Source: JAAELZ01 sp965209105 (GTDB lineage Bacteria > Pseudomonadota > Gammaproteobacteria > Arenicellales > Poriferihabitantaceae). From it: 64,000 nt of DNA. The stretch covers positions 1 through 64,000 of the forward strand of contig CBDBQB010000030.1 in the NCBI GenBank assembly GCA_965209105.1, read 5' to 3'. The translations under genes and the position numbers were made by a program. Of this stretch, positions 8,220-17,502 are shown piece by piece (the first letter of the stretch is position 1; every line of letters starts with the position of its first letter). The notes beneath the pieces were generated by a model that was not told where the DNA came from, did not search any database, and saw only the letters and a list, made by a program, of their open reading frames with translations.

Positions 8220-9500
8220 ATGTCTAGTCATTCAGAACTGTTTCGCCAAGCCCAGCAACACATCCCGGGCGGGGTCAATTCGCCGGTTCGAGCATTTAAA
8301 TCTGTCGGTGGCGATCCTATTTTTATCAAACGCGCCCAAGGCGCATATCTGTATGATGAAGATGACAAACAATACATCGATTATGTCGGTTCCTGGGGGC
8401 CGATGATTCTAGGGCATTCGGATAAGGACGTGCTACAAGCCGTGACGCAAACTGCGCAAAATGGCTTGAGTTTTGGCGCACCGACGGTCCTTGAAACCAA
8501 GATGGCCAATTATTTGTGCGCTCGCCTGCCGTGGATTGAAAAAGTGCGCATGGTCAATTCGGGCACTGAAGCGACCATGAGCGCCATTAGGCTCGCACGC
8601 GGCTATACTGGGCGCGATAAGATGATTAAGTTCGAAGGCTGTTACCACGGCCATGCGGACAGTTTGCTGGTTAAGGCTGGCTCAGGCGCGCTGACCTTTG
8701 GTGAACCGACGTCGCCTGGCGTTCCGAATAGCGTTGCTGCCGATACCTTAACCGCAACATACAACGATTTAAAAAGCGCGCGTGAATTATTCGAGGCCAA
8801 TCCTGGCGAAATCGCCTGCATTATTCTTGAACCCGTTGCTGGCAATATGAATTGTGTGCCGCCGATAGCGGGCTTTTTGGCCGGTTTGCGACAACTCTGC
8901 GATGAGCACGACAGTGTGATGATCATCGACGAGGTCATGACAGGTTTTCGGGTGGGTGCTCAGGGCGCGCAAGGCTTATACGAGGTTTACGCTGATTTGA
9001 CCTGTCTCGGCAAGGTGATTGGCGGCGGTATGCCCGTCGCGGCGTTCGGCGGTAAGGCAAGTATCATGGATCACCTGTCTCCGCTTGGCGGGGTTTATCA
9101 AGCGGGCACCTTATCGGGCAACCCAGTGGCCATGGCGGCGGGATTAGCCACCCTACAAAAAACAGATGCACCCAACTTTTACACACAGCTCAGTGACAAG
9201 GTTCAATTCCTTGTTGCGGGCTTGCAAACGGCGGCTGACGAAGCAAACATCCCTTTCACCACCAATTCCGTCGGGGGGATGTTTGGCTTGTTTTTTACCG
9301 ATGCTGACAAAGTAGAAAACTTTGCCGATGTCATGGCCTGCGATGGGCAGCAATTTAATCGTTTCTTCCACGGCATGCTCGACGCGGGGGTGAACCTTGC
9401 GCCGTCTGCGTTTGAAGCTGGTTTTGTTTCAATCGCCCATCGTAAAGACGATTTACAAAACACCATCGATATTGCAAGCAAGGTTATGCGCGCGCTGTAA
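8220..9500 (+). CDS. hemL: Glutamate-1-semialdehyde 2,1-aminomutase
   Basis: 426 residues, typical length. It is a PLP-dependent aminomutase that makes 5-aminolevulinate from glutamate-1-semialdehyde, the last step of the C5 route to haem. The start MSSHSELFRQAQQHIPGG, the VRAFKSVGG block, GYHGH-type CYHGHADSLLVKAGSG and the PLP-lysine segment CLGKVIGGGMPVAAFGG (~residue 265) are all present. It stands alone, with 177 nt of unremarkable sequence upstream. Confidence 0.97.
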   Translation: MSSHSELFRQAQQHIPGGVNSPVRAFKSVGGDPIFIKRAQGAYLYDEDDKQYIDYVGSWGPMILGHSDKDVLQAVTQTAQNGLSFGAPTVLETKMANYLCARLPWIEKVRMVNSGTEATMSAIRLARGYTGRDKMIKFEGCYHGHADSLLVKAGSGALTFGEPTSPGVPNSVAADTLTATYNDLKSARELFEANPGEIACIILEPVAGNMNCVPPIAGFLAGLRQLCDEHDSVMIIDEVMTGFRVGAQGAQGLYEVYADLTCLGKVIGGGMPVAAFGGKASIMDHLSPLGGVYQAGTLSGNPVAMAAGLATLQKTDAPNFYTQLSDKVQFLVAGLQTAADEANIPFTTNSVGGMFGLFFTDADKVENFADVMACDGQQFNRFFHGMLDAGVNLAPSAFEAGFVSIAHRKDDLQNTIDIASKVMRAL

Positions 9501-9676
9501 TTTGGCTGCCAAGGAATTTGAAAGGCCGCCAAAATAAGGCTTAAACAAAGGACGGTTCGCTGACGCTGCTCAACCCTCTTATTGTATAAAACCCTTGTAA
9601 TAGGGGGTTTATTTGCTAGTATCCCTGTCAGTTATAGGAAATTGAGGGAGGAAGGAGAATCGGTATTCTCATTCAC

Positions 9677-10903
9677 ATGGGGTTGGCGCTGACGCTTTTA
9701 GTCGCGCCGTCGGCATACGCTGGGCTTATCCCAGAGGCCATCGTGCTGAATTCAGGCAGCCACCAATGGACGCTTAACACCGTATACGGACACCAGCAAG
9801 ATCGCATTCAATACAAATATCACGTCGATAGCGTTTTAGTGAAAGCCGGCCTGATCGACAGCGGGCAATATTCTGATACCGCGCCGACAGCGATACTGTT
9901 AAACGACACACCATTATTGGTTTGGTCATCGATCCCGTCGGCCGAAGCACGCAGTGAAATATATTTCTCACGCTGGCTAAGCGGCAATTGGTCAAGCGCC
10001 GACAAAGCGCACGCTAGCAATGACTATGCAGATATGTCACCCACACTACAGCCCTTGCAAGACGGTGGCGCTACTTTATATTGGTATCAAAATACGGGTA
10101 CAGATGTGGTCCTTCGCTGGGCCTCTTTCTCCGCAAAAGGCTTATTAAACCCCGTCGCAGCCTCCGCCCTATTTTCACCCCCCACCCCTACCGCCCCAGC
10201 GAGTGCTGCCAGCCAAGACTTTTATGCCAGCATGAACGCACGCGACCCCGACGGGCCCATGAATTGCATCGCCTTTGGCGACAGCATCACGCAAGGACAA
10301 AAAAGAAACGCGGCCGGGGTCACCAGCGGCGTCACCTCACCGCCAAACGGCGGACAATACGGTGCCTATGTTGAAGAGCTAAAAGCTTTGCTTCAAGTCG
10401 ATATTTCGACCGTTAATGTTTATAACTACGGTGTCAACGGTGAGCGATCCTATGACGGCGTGGCGCGCATTAACAGCGTGATGGCGAGCCAATCCGCGTC
10501 AAATTGCATATTAATTATGTATGGTGCCAATGATCGCTACCAAGGCCTGCACCCCAGCTCAACCGCTGCCAATATTCAAACCATGGCTGAACGCGCACGT
10601 TTGGCTGGGCGTATTCCTATTGTCTCCACCATTACACCCAATACAGCGTTGGGTGGCATTACGCCTTACAATAGCGCCATCCTTACTATGACCGACAATC
10701 TCGGTATTGACGTGGCTGATCAGTACACTGCGCTAAATGCCAATTGGGCTGTGTATAACACGGGCGATGGACTGCATATCAGCCATGCGGGCGACGCTAT
10801 CATGGCAGAGGTTTGGGAGCAGGTGATGCGCGGCAATTCCAAATTATTTTCGAATAATGTGGCCGCTCATTTGGGCGCAATCCTGTTGCTTTTACTCGAT
10901 TAG
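9677..10903 (+). CDS. Exported SGNH/GDSL hydrolase with hydrophobic-acidic C-tail
   Basis: About 408 residues. A signal peptide (LALTLLVAPSAYA) precedes an N-terminal beta-rich part (~20-180) that I do not recognise. An SGNH hydrolase domain follows: block I FGDSIT with the nucleophile Ser (~residue 203), block III GANDR (~residue 283) and block V GDGLHISHAG with the Asp/His pair. Such enzymes de-esterify lipids, acetylated glycans or cell-wall sugars; the substrate is unknown. The protein ends HLGAILLLLLD, very like the end of the CAP protein at 59841-60683. The start is doubtful: the strong GGAGGAAGGAG at 9647-9657 lies 19 nt before the ATG at 9677, and the only codons at the right distance are ATC and ATT. 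Confidence 0.8.
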   Translation: MGLALTLLVAPSAYAGLIPEAIVLNSGSHQWTLNTVYGHQQDRIQYKYHVDSVLVKAGLIDSGQYSDTAPTAILLNDTPLLVWSSIPSAEARSEIYFSRWLSGNWSSADKAHASNDYADMSPTLQPLQDGGATLYWYQNTGTDVVLRWASFSAKGLLNPVAASALFSPPTPTAPASAASQDFYASMNARDPDGPMNCIAFGDSITQGQKRNAAGVTSGVTSPPNGGQYGAYVEELKALLQVDISTVNVYNYGVNGERSYDGVARINSVMASQSASNCILIMYGANDRYQGLHPSSTAANIQTMAERARLAGRIPIVSTITPNTALGGITPYNSAILTMTDNLGIDVADQYTALNANWAVYNTGDGLHISHAGDAIMAEVWEQVMRGNSKLFSNNVAAHLGAILLLLLD

Positions 10904-10968
10904 ATCTGTCGATATTTTTAACTTCCTTCTTTTCGTATGGCCTCTCTAGCCCTTCAGGAACGGCATTA

Positions 10969-11248
10969 TTAACCCAGGTGACAAATACCCTACATTCAGC
11001 CGCCGTGTGCTTGTTCGTAGCAAGGCACACAAACGCCGCTGTAGTCGTTCTCCAGCAAGCTTTGTGTAACGCAGTCTACGGACAAGCACACGGCGGCCCA
11101 TCAAGAATATCAATAAGTTGGGGGCTTCTGGCGTGCACTGGCTCGGCGTTGGGGCGCTAGACAAGGGAACGACCATTGCCCGCACACCCCGCCTTGATCC
11201 AGCCCACGCCAAAAGCCCTGAATGCAGGGTATTTGTCACCTGGGTTAA
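10969..11248. mobile_element. 280-bp MITE-like element with nested inverted repeats
   Basis: The 31-bp ends (10969-10999 and 11218-11248) are inverted copies with a single mismatch, starting TTAACCCAGGTGACAAATAC. A second, inner inverted repeat of 22 bp (10999-11020 and 11076-11097, core GCCGCCGTGTGCTTGT) sits inside. If the element proper starts at CCCAGG, it is flanked by TTAA on both sides, a possible 4-bp target duplication. Short open frames inside lack any family resemblance. The rest of 10904-11405 holds nothing else I can support. Confidence 0.7.
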
Positions 11249-11405
11249 AAATAGAAATCAGTTCGTAATATAAGGAAATGCTTAACTTTGGGTGATTGCT
11301 TAGGCTATACTCGCGCGCATAAATTCCCCTCCCGCTAACCGTCGCCACATGCGATCTATCTAAGCACGAGGCAGATAAAGTCTAAATTTATAGCGACTCT
11401 TTTTT

Positions 11406-13376
11406 ATGGCTTCAAAACACTCGCCTTCCTTCGGCGGCGCCCAGCTCAAATCTCTAAGCATCATTGCCCTATTTTTAGGCCTTGCAGCCTATTTAGCGAT
11501 GCTTGTGCCGACCATAGAAATCGCTTGGATGATGGCAATACTATTACTCACCATCTACCTGTTCGCCTTTGAGGTGGTGGATGTTGATATTGCCGCCGTA
11601 TCCATTATGGTACTGCTGGGCTTAAGCACCTTATTTGCGCCACTAATGGGTTTACAAGCGGGCTTGATTGATAACCAGCGACTGTTCGACGGGTTTTCGA
11701 GCAACGCCGTCATGTCAATTATCGCGGTCATGATAATCGGTGCAGGGCTGGATAAAACGGGGCTCATGGGCACTGTTGCAGCGTTCATTTTAAAGATCGG
11801 TGGAAGCTCAGAAAAACGCATCATTCCGATCATTTCCAGTACCGTCGGCATCATATCTTCGTTCATGCAGAACGTCGGTGCGGCCGCTTTGTTTTTACCC
11901 GTGGTGTCCAGAATATCCGCGCGCTCAGGTTTGCCCATGTCACGACTGCTCATGCCCATGGGCTTTTGCGCGATTTTAGGCGGCACGGTGACCATGATCG
12001 GTTCGTCTCCGCTCATTTTGCTGAATGATTTAATCCTCACTTCCAACGGCAATCTGCCCAGCGAACAGCAGATGCAACCTTTCGGCTTGTTCTCTGTTAC
12101 ACCGATTGGACTTGCCTTGCTTGGTGCAGGAATTCTGTATTTTGTGATTGCTGGACGCTTTGTATTGCCGGGTGATACTGAACAAACCGGCTCCACTGCC
12201 GCGAACACGATGAAATATTTTCACGATGTCTACGACATCGATTTTGATCTTTTCGAGGTGGTCATTCCATCCGGCAGTGAAATAATTGGTAAACACCTTG
12301 ATGATGTAGAAGATGCCTACGCGGTGCGAATTATCGCCACTAAACTCTTGGGTCAAGGCACGCGCGTTGGCCCCGGTGCCTTGGATCGGGATACCGGCCT
12401 TAGCGAGGGAATGGTTTTAGGGGTGGTCGCTGAAACCGCCGACCTGATTCACTTTATCGATAAATATGGTTTAAAGCAGAGAGATACCTTGCGCACTTTT
12501 GCTGATGCGCTGTCGCCGTCAAAAGCCGGCATCGCTGAAGTTGTCATTCCGCCAAGCTCAAAATTGATCGGCAAGTCGGCGCGGGATGTATGGCTCCGCA
12601 AGACCTACGGACTCGCCATGGTAAGCCTCCATCGCGATGGGGTTACTCTCCATGAAGACGATGATATACGGAGCATGCCCTTGCATTCCGGCGATACGAT
12701 TGTTGTTCACACCGCGTGGGATGCCTTGGCGCGTATCGAGAGCAATCCTAACTTCGTCGTCATTACCACTGAATATCCACGCGAAGAAATGCGACCCAAT
12801 AAGCTGGGTTGGGCAGGGCTTTTTTTCGCAGTCGCCTTGGGCTTGGTGTTATTCACCGACACGCGGCTGTCCATTGCTTTACTAACCGGCGCGATTGGTA
12901 TGGTGTTGTCAGGCGTACTAACGATCGACGAAGCCTATCGCGCCATATCTTGGAAAACAGTTTTCTTGCTCGCCTCTTTAATCCCGCTGGGTATGGCGGT
13001 AGAACAAAGTGGCACCGCCAAATGGATCGCAGATCAAACCCTAGCCGTGGTGGGAGATATGCCGATTTGGGTAATACAAAGCGTGATTGCTATCCTCGCA
13101 ACTTTTTTTACCCTCGTCATGTCGAATATTGGCGCGACCGTGCTACTGGTGCCTCTGGCGGTTAATATTGCTTTAGGCGTTGGCGCGGATCCGGCATTGT
13201 TCGCGCTGACCGTGGCACTGGCAACCTCCAACTCGTTTATCATTCCAACCCATCAAGTAAATGCTTTGATTATGGGCCCCGGCGGCTATCGTGTGCCCGA
13301 CTATATTCGCGCTGGGTCTATCATGACAATCCTATTTCTTGTTATCATGATCTCCATGCTGAACCTCGTCTTTTAA
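11406..13376 (+). CDS. SLC13-family permease with two TrkA-C (RCK_C) domains
   Basis: 656 residues. An N-terminal transmembrane half (~15-255), a cytoplasmic insertion of two RCK_C/TrkA_C regulatory domains (~275-445), then a C-terminal transmembrane half (~460-656). This split layout is typical of bacterial DASS/SLC13-like sodium-coupled permeases for sulfate or dicarboxylates. The substrate cannot be chosen. The SGSEIIGKHLDDVEDAY and PPSSKLIGKSARDVWLRK segments are the two RCK_C starts. The gene is followed 12 nt later by nhaD and is probably co-transcribed, which suggests sodium-linked physiology. Confidence 0.88.
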   Translation: MASKHSPSFGGAQLKSLSIIALFLGLAAYLAMLVPTIEIAWMMAILLLTIYLFAFEVVDVDIAAVSIMVLLGLSTLFAPLMGLQAGLIDNQRLFDGFSSNAVMSIIAVMIIGAGLDKTGLMGTVAAFILKIGGSSEKRIIPIISSTVGIISSFMQNVGAAALFLPVVSRISARSGLPMSRLLMPMGFCAILGGTVTMIGSSPLILLNDLILTSNGNLPSEQQMQPFGLFSVTPIGLALLGAGILYFVIAGRFVLPGDTEQTGSTAANTMKYFHDVYDIDFDLFEVVIPSGSEIIGKHLDDVEDAYAVRIIATKLLGQGTRVGPGALDRDTGLSEGMVLGVVAETADLIHFIDKYGLKQRDTLRTFADALSPSKAGIAEVVIPPSSKLIGKSARDVWLRKTYGLAMVSLHRDGVTLHEDDDIRSMPLHSGDTIVVHTAWDALARIESNPNFVVITTEYPREEMRPNKLGWAGLFFAVALGLVLFTDTRLSIALLTGAIGMVLSGVLTIDEAYRAISWKTVFLLASLIPLGMAVEQSGTAKWIADQTLAVVGDMPIWVIQSVIAILATFFTLVMSNIGATVLLVPLAVNIALGVGADPALFALTVALATSNSFIIPTHQVNALIMGPGGYRVPDYIRAGSIMTILFLVIMISMLNLVF

Positions 13377-13388
13377 AACCATCATCCC

Positions 13389-14783
13389 ATGCAAAAAATA
13401 ACAACTCTATTCATCGCACTGTTCGGTATTGCTCTCCCTCAGCTTGCGCTCGCGTCTGAAGCTGCCACTGGGCTGCCAATCGATCTCACAAAGAGTGGGG
13501 TCGGTATGTCTTGTATTGCTATTTTTGTGATCGCGTATCTACTCGTCATGACAGAAGAGCTCACCCATTTACGCAAATCAAAACCTGTCATCATTGCCGC
13601 TGGGCTGATCTGGGCAATCATTGGCTTCACCTACACCCAAATGGGTCAATCGCACCTCGCCGAAGCGGCGGTTCGGCACAATATTCTAGAATACGCCGAA
13701 CTGATGTTGTTTTTACTTGTGGCGATGACCTACGTAAACTCGATGCAAGAGCGACAGGTGTTTGACGCCTTGCGTTCATGGCTCATCCGTAAAGGGTTCA
13801 GTCTCCGCGCACTGTTCTGGATGACAGGCATTTTGGCTTTTTTCATCTCCCCTGTTGCCGACAATCTGACCACTGCACTGGTCATGTGCGCCGTCGTCAT
13901 GTCGGTCGGTGGCGACAATAAAAAGTTTGTCGCTGTTGCCTGTATCAATATTGTGGTCGCCGCGAACGCCGGTGGCGCGTTCAGCCCGTTTGGTGATATC
14001 ACCACATTGATGGTATGGCAAAAAGGTATTGTAGATTTCTCACAATTTTTTGTACTTTTTATTCCCTCCGTGGTCAATTATGTCGTGCCCGCTGCCATCA
14101 TGAGCCTGACCGTCTCAAAAGAAATGCCCAATAGTGATGGAGAGGTCATACAGATGCTACCCGGTGCGAAGCGCATCATCGCTTTATTTATATTGACCAT
14201 TGCGACAGCAGTAAGCTTTCACTCTTTCTTTGGCTTGCCGCCTATGCTCGGCATGATGACGGGGCTGGGCTATTTACAATTATTTGGTTATTATTTAAAA
14301 ATCACTCAAACACGCGCCGCCAATCGCGCGGGCGTGATAGGGGATATCGTAGCCTTTGATGTATTCAAAAAAGTCGCGCGTGCAGAGTGGGATACGCTGT
14401 TATTCTTTTATGGTGTTGTTCTGGCAGTCGGCGGCCTTGGTTTCTTGGGTTATTTAGCCGTTGTGTCGGAAATCATGTACACCCAAATGGGCGCCACCAC
14501 CGCCAACGTTTTAGTCGGGATACTCTCCGCGATCGTGGATAATATCCCGGTGATGTTCGCCGTCCTGACCATGGAACCCGCGATGGATTTAAGCCAATGG
14601 TTGCTCGTCACGCTCACTGCGGGCGTAGGCGGCAGCTTATTGTCGATCGGCTCCGCTGCGGGGGTCGCGCTGATGGGGCAATCCAAAGGCGCCTACACTT
14701 TTGGCAGCCATCTTAAATGGACACCGGTGATCGCATTAGGCTATGCAGCCAGCATATATACCCATATCTGGCTGAATTTTTAG
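13389..14783 (+). CDS. nhaD: Na+/H+ antiporter NhaD
   Basis: 464 residues, about 11-12 membrane helices after an N-terminal hydrophobic segment ending LALASEAA. The FAFFISPVADNLTTAL-type signature appears as FFISPVADNLTTALV, followed by NAGGAFSPFGDITTLMVW, both conserved in NhaD. The family exchanges cytoplasmic Na+ or Li+ for H+ and is common in marine and salt-adapted gammaproteobacteria. It lies 12 nt behind an SLC13 permease. Its 3' end is only 5 bp from the MITE at 14789. Confidence 0.92.
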   Translation: MQKITTLFIALFGIALPQLALASEAATGLPIDLTKSGVGMSCIAIFVIAYLLVMTEELTHLRKSKPVIIAAGLIWAIIGFTYTQMGQSHLAEAAVRHNILEYAELMLFLLVAMTYVNSMQERQVFDALRSWLIRKGFSLRALFWMTGILAFFISPVADNLTTALVMCAVVMSVGGDNKKFVAVACINIVVAANAGGAFSPFGDITTLMVWQKGIVDFSQFFVLFIPSVVNYVVPAAIMSLTVSKEMPNSDGEVIQMLPGAKRIIALFILTIATAVSFHSFFGLPPMLGMMTGLGYLQLFGYYLKITQTRAANRAGVIGDIVAFDVFKKVARAEWDTLLFFYGVVLAVGGLGFLGYLAVVSEIMYTQMGATTANVLVGILSAIVDNIPVMFAVLTMEPAMDLSQWLLVTLTAGVGGSLLSIGSAAGVALMGQSKGAYTFGSHLKWTPVIALGYAASIYTHIWLNF

Positions 14784-14788
14784 ACCTT

Positions 14789-14946
14789 GAGACCTCAGCA
14801 TAACTAAAGTGCAAAGGAAAATGAGATAGTATTTTCAAGGTTTTTGACAAAATGGAGTGTAATAGCGAGCTATTGCGCGATATTTTGGCGAAAAGATTGG
14901 AAATTATTAGGCATTTTATCTTGTGCTGTCGTTATGCTGTGGTCTC
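14789..14946. mobile_element. 158-bp palindromic MITE with 5-bp target duplication (copy 1)
   Basis: The whole element folds as one long imperfect hairpin. GAGACCTCAGCATAAC at the left end pairs with GTTATGCTGTGGTCTC at the right end, and the centre is AATAGC-GA-GCTATT (about 14861). The element is flanked by ACCTT on both sides (14784-14788 and 14947-14951). It lies between the convergent nhaD and comEC genes, where it may also terminate transcription. A sister copy with the same centre is at 53162-53320. Confidence 0.85.
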
Positions 14947-14954
14947 ACCTTGTT

Positions 14955-17402
14955 TTATTCATCTATTCGCGGCAAGAAAATCGCTTCATGCCCCCGATTG
15001 CCCAGCCAGTAACTTTTTTTGCTGGCGCGATAAGGCTCAACATCAATGCCACGCGAACCAAACCGAACAGCAATCTGCCCCGTATTCGCCGTATTCAATA
15101 GCGGAATTTCTTGAATTAGATAGCGCTCGCTTACTTGGGCGTGCGGGTGTCGAAACCGATTTAAGAATCCAGCGCTGATAATCGCCAAGCCAGGCTTAAC
15201 CGCTTGAACAAATTCTGGGGTCGACGAAGTACGGCTACCGTGATGCGGCACCAATAGAACATTTGCTGCCAGCGGAGTTGTGCCTTTAGACATTGCGCGT
15301 TGCAATATTGCTGCTTCGGCTTCCGCTTCGATATCGCCCGTCAGTAAGGCGCTGCCAAAACGGCTACTCACTCGCAACACACAGGAATCATTATTCTCAT
15401 CATCGTAGGTATTGGGCAAGGGGTGTATAAAGGCGAACTTAACGCCATCCCACTCCCATGATTGTCCCAACTCACAGGGGATTGAATCAGGCATGAACCC
15501 CGCTGACGCGTAAATCTGCTGGGGAGCCTGCGCGTCGATCACGGCCGACATCCCACCGTAGTGATCAATATTTTTGTGACTGGCAATCACTGTATCGAGC
15601 CTTGAGATTCCGACTTGTTTTAAGAAAGGTAGAACAATATTTTCTCCGCTATCAAAGCCCGAGGCGTATTTTATTCCTGCATCGTACAACAAACTGTGGT
15701 TTTCCGTCCGAACCACAATCGCCAAACCTTGCCCGACATCCAGTGCATGAATTTCAAACGCGGGCTGAGATAGTTTATTGTGTGGGGGCACAAACAAGGG
15801 CAGCCAAGCGAGTAGTGCGAGATAGCGCCATCGTCCAAACCTTGCGTACAGCAGTACCCAAGCGCCAAAAAGGGCCATTGCTATCGATAAAATATTCGGC
15901 GCCGCACCCAACCAAACCGAATAGGGTAAGTCCGATAGCATTTGAAGCTTAGGCCAAATCGCTTCGAGCAATCCATTGGCAATCTTTAATGCTCCGCTGG
16001 CCAAGGAATTTGAGCCGAGCGCAAATAGCCCCAGAGCGACTAAATCAATAGGCACCACGAGCATGCCGATCAGTGGAATAGCCAAAAAGTTCGCCGGCAG
16101 TGAAACAACCGAGAATTGCCCGAAAAACAGTAGAGATGCTGGCATTAATGCTACGAATACTGCCCACTGAATGTTTATCCATTGGCGCAGCGTCCGCTTA
16201 ATTTTTGCCCACCCGATTTGCAATCCAGTGATCGCTACTGCCGTTTCTTGGGTACCTCCCGATGTGCCTTGCTTACCCTTTATCACTAGCATGATCGCGG
16301 CCACCGCACCGAAGGATAGCCAGGCACCTGAAGTAAGGGGCGCAAAAGGGTCCATCAGCAATACGCACATCAACACAAAGCCTAGCGTAAACACCGAGCT
16401 GGGCGCTCGGCGCAATTGTTGCAAACAAAAATACACCAGCAACATCAAAAAAGCGCGCAACGTGGGCAGCGCAAAGCCCGCCAAGGCGGCATAAACCAAT
16501 GCTGCGATAAGGGCTGATAAGCGCGCGATGTGTTGTGTAGGGTAAAGCGTTCGAGATAAAAACGTGTGGCGCCAAATAAAGCCTGAAATAAAATAGGCCA
16601 TTGTGGCGACCAGCCCAATATGCAGGCCTGAAATCGCCACTAAATGCGCGGTACCGGTATCCCTAAACACTTTCCATTCCGACGCGTCTATGCCACTACG
16701 TTCACCTATCGAAAGCGCAGCAAGCACACCCCCCATGCCTAAATCCTGCGAGTCAATAAACGCCTTAAATCGCGCGCGTAGCTGACCCACTTTATGGCGA
16801 AACCTGGGTGCAGCTATTAGACTGGCTTGATCCGCATCTCGAATATAGCCCGTCGCGCGGATGCCTTGTGAAAACAAATACTGTTCGTAGTCAAATGCGC
16901 CGGGGTTCATTGAGCCATGCGCGGGCTTTAAGCGAACGCGTATTCGCCAGCTCTGCCCAATATGTAAATTTGGCGCTGGCTGATCATACCAGCTTAAGGC
17001 AACTTTCCCGCTAAACGGTCGGCCCGCATCAAGCACTTCGACCTCATCAATACGGAAATTAAACTTTACGGCATGTGGCCGATTTTGGGGTAAGTTTAAA
17101 ATCTGGCCTGTCACCCAAATATCTTGTTTAACTAAGGATTCTGGTAGAGACCGTTTGAGTAGCTGAGCACCCCAAAAACTGCCCCAAACTATGCCAACAA
17201 TCAGCAAACACAGCAGTGACAATAAACCCCGGTAGCGTTTTGCGAACAGCCAAGCTAAGGCCAGCAATATTCCAATACTTAGCGATTCCACTAACCACAA
17301 ACGGGGCTGGAATTGGGCCACGATCAAACCCCCACTGACCAGCCACGGCCAATTTTGGCTAAACCTTTGCTGGACTGAATTTAAGATAGATTGAAAACGC
17401 AT
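14955..17402 (-). CDS. comEC: DNA uptake channel protein ComEC/Rec2
   Basis: 815 residues. ComEC forms the inner-membrane channel that passes single-stranded DNA into the cytoplasm during natural transformation. An N-terminal DUF4131/OB-like region (~60-200), the Competence domain with many helices (~220-520, including VAISGLHIGLVATM) and a C-terminal metallo-beta-lactamase-like domain (~540-790, with ALDVGQGLAIVV, SHKNIDHYGG and VLLVPHHGSRTSS) are all present, so the gene looks intact. The stop lies 8 bp from the MITE at 14789-14946. No other competence genes are in the window. Confidence 0.95.
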   Translation of the reverse strand: MRFQSILNSVQQRFSQNWPWLVSGGLIVAQFQPRLWLVESLSIGILLALAWLFAKRYRGLLSLLCLLIVGIVWGSFWGAQLLKRSLPESLVKQDIWVTGQILNLPQNRPHAVKFNFRIDEVEVLDAGRPFSGKVALSWYDQPAPNLHIGQSWRIRVRLKPAHGSMNPGAFDYEQYLFSQGIRATGYIRDADQASLIAAPRFRHKVGQLRARFKAFIDSQDLGMGGVLAALSIGERSGIDASEWKVFRDTGTAHLVAISGLHIGLVATMAYFISGFIWRHTFLSRTLYPTQHIARLSALIAALVYAALAGFALPTLRAFLMLLVYFCLQQLRRAPSSVFTLGFVLMCVLLMDPFAPLTSGAWLSFGAVAAIMLVIKGKQGTSGGTQETAVAITGLQIGWAKIKRTLRQWINIQWAVFVALMPASLLFFGQFSVVSLPANFLAIPLIGMLVVPIDLVALGLFALGSNSLASGALKIANGLLEAIWPKLQMLSDLPYSVWLGAAPNILSIAMALFGAWVLLYARFGRWRYLALLAWLPLFVPPHNKLSQPAFEIHALDVGQGLAIVVRTENHSLLYDAGIKYASGFDSGENIVLPFLKQVGISRLDTVIASHKNIDHYGGMSAVIDAQAPQQIYASAGFMPDSIPCELGQSWEWDGVKFAFIHPLPNTYDDENNDSCVLRVSSRFGSALLTGDIEAEAEAAILQRAMSKGTTPLAANVLLVPHHGSRTSSTPEFVQAVKPGLAIISAGFLNRFRHPHAQVSERYLIQEIPLLNTANTGQIAVRFGSRGIDVEPYRASKKSYWLGNRGHEAIFLPRIDE

Positions 17403-17502
17403 ATTGCGCGCCCGCGAGCTCCTTGGCTTTGAAAAATTCCGTTATAATCATCGACCATTATAACCCCTAAATGCCGACCATAACCATCAGCCAAGCTCAC
17501 TA

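Noticed and set aside
10969..11248. Integron attC site
   Set aside because: The arms lack the GTTRRRY core sites and no integrase or cassette array is nearby.
11555..12208. 217-codon open frame on the minus strand
   Set aside because: It is antisense to the transmembrane half of the SLC13 permease gene, has biased composition, and has no ribosome site.
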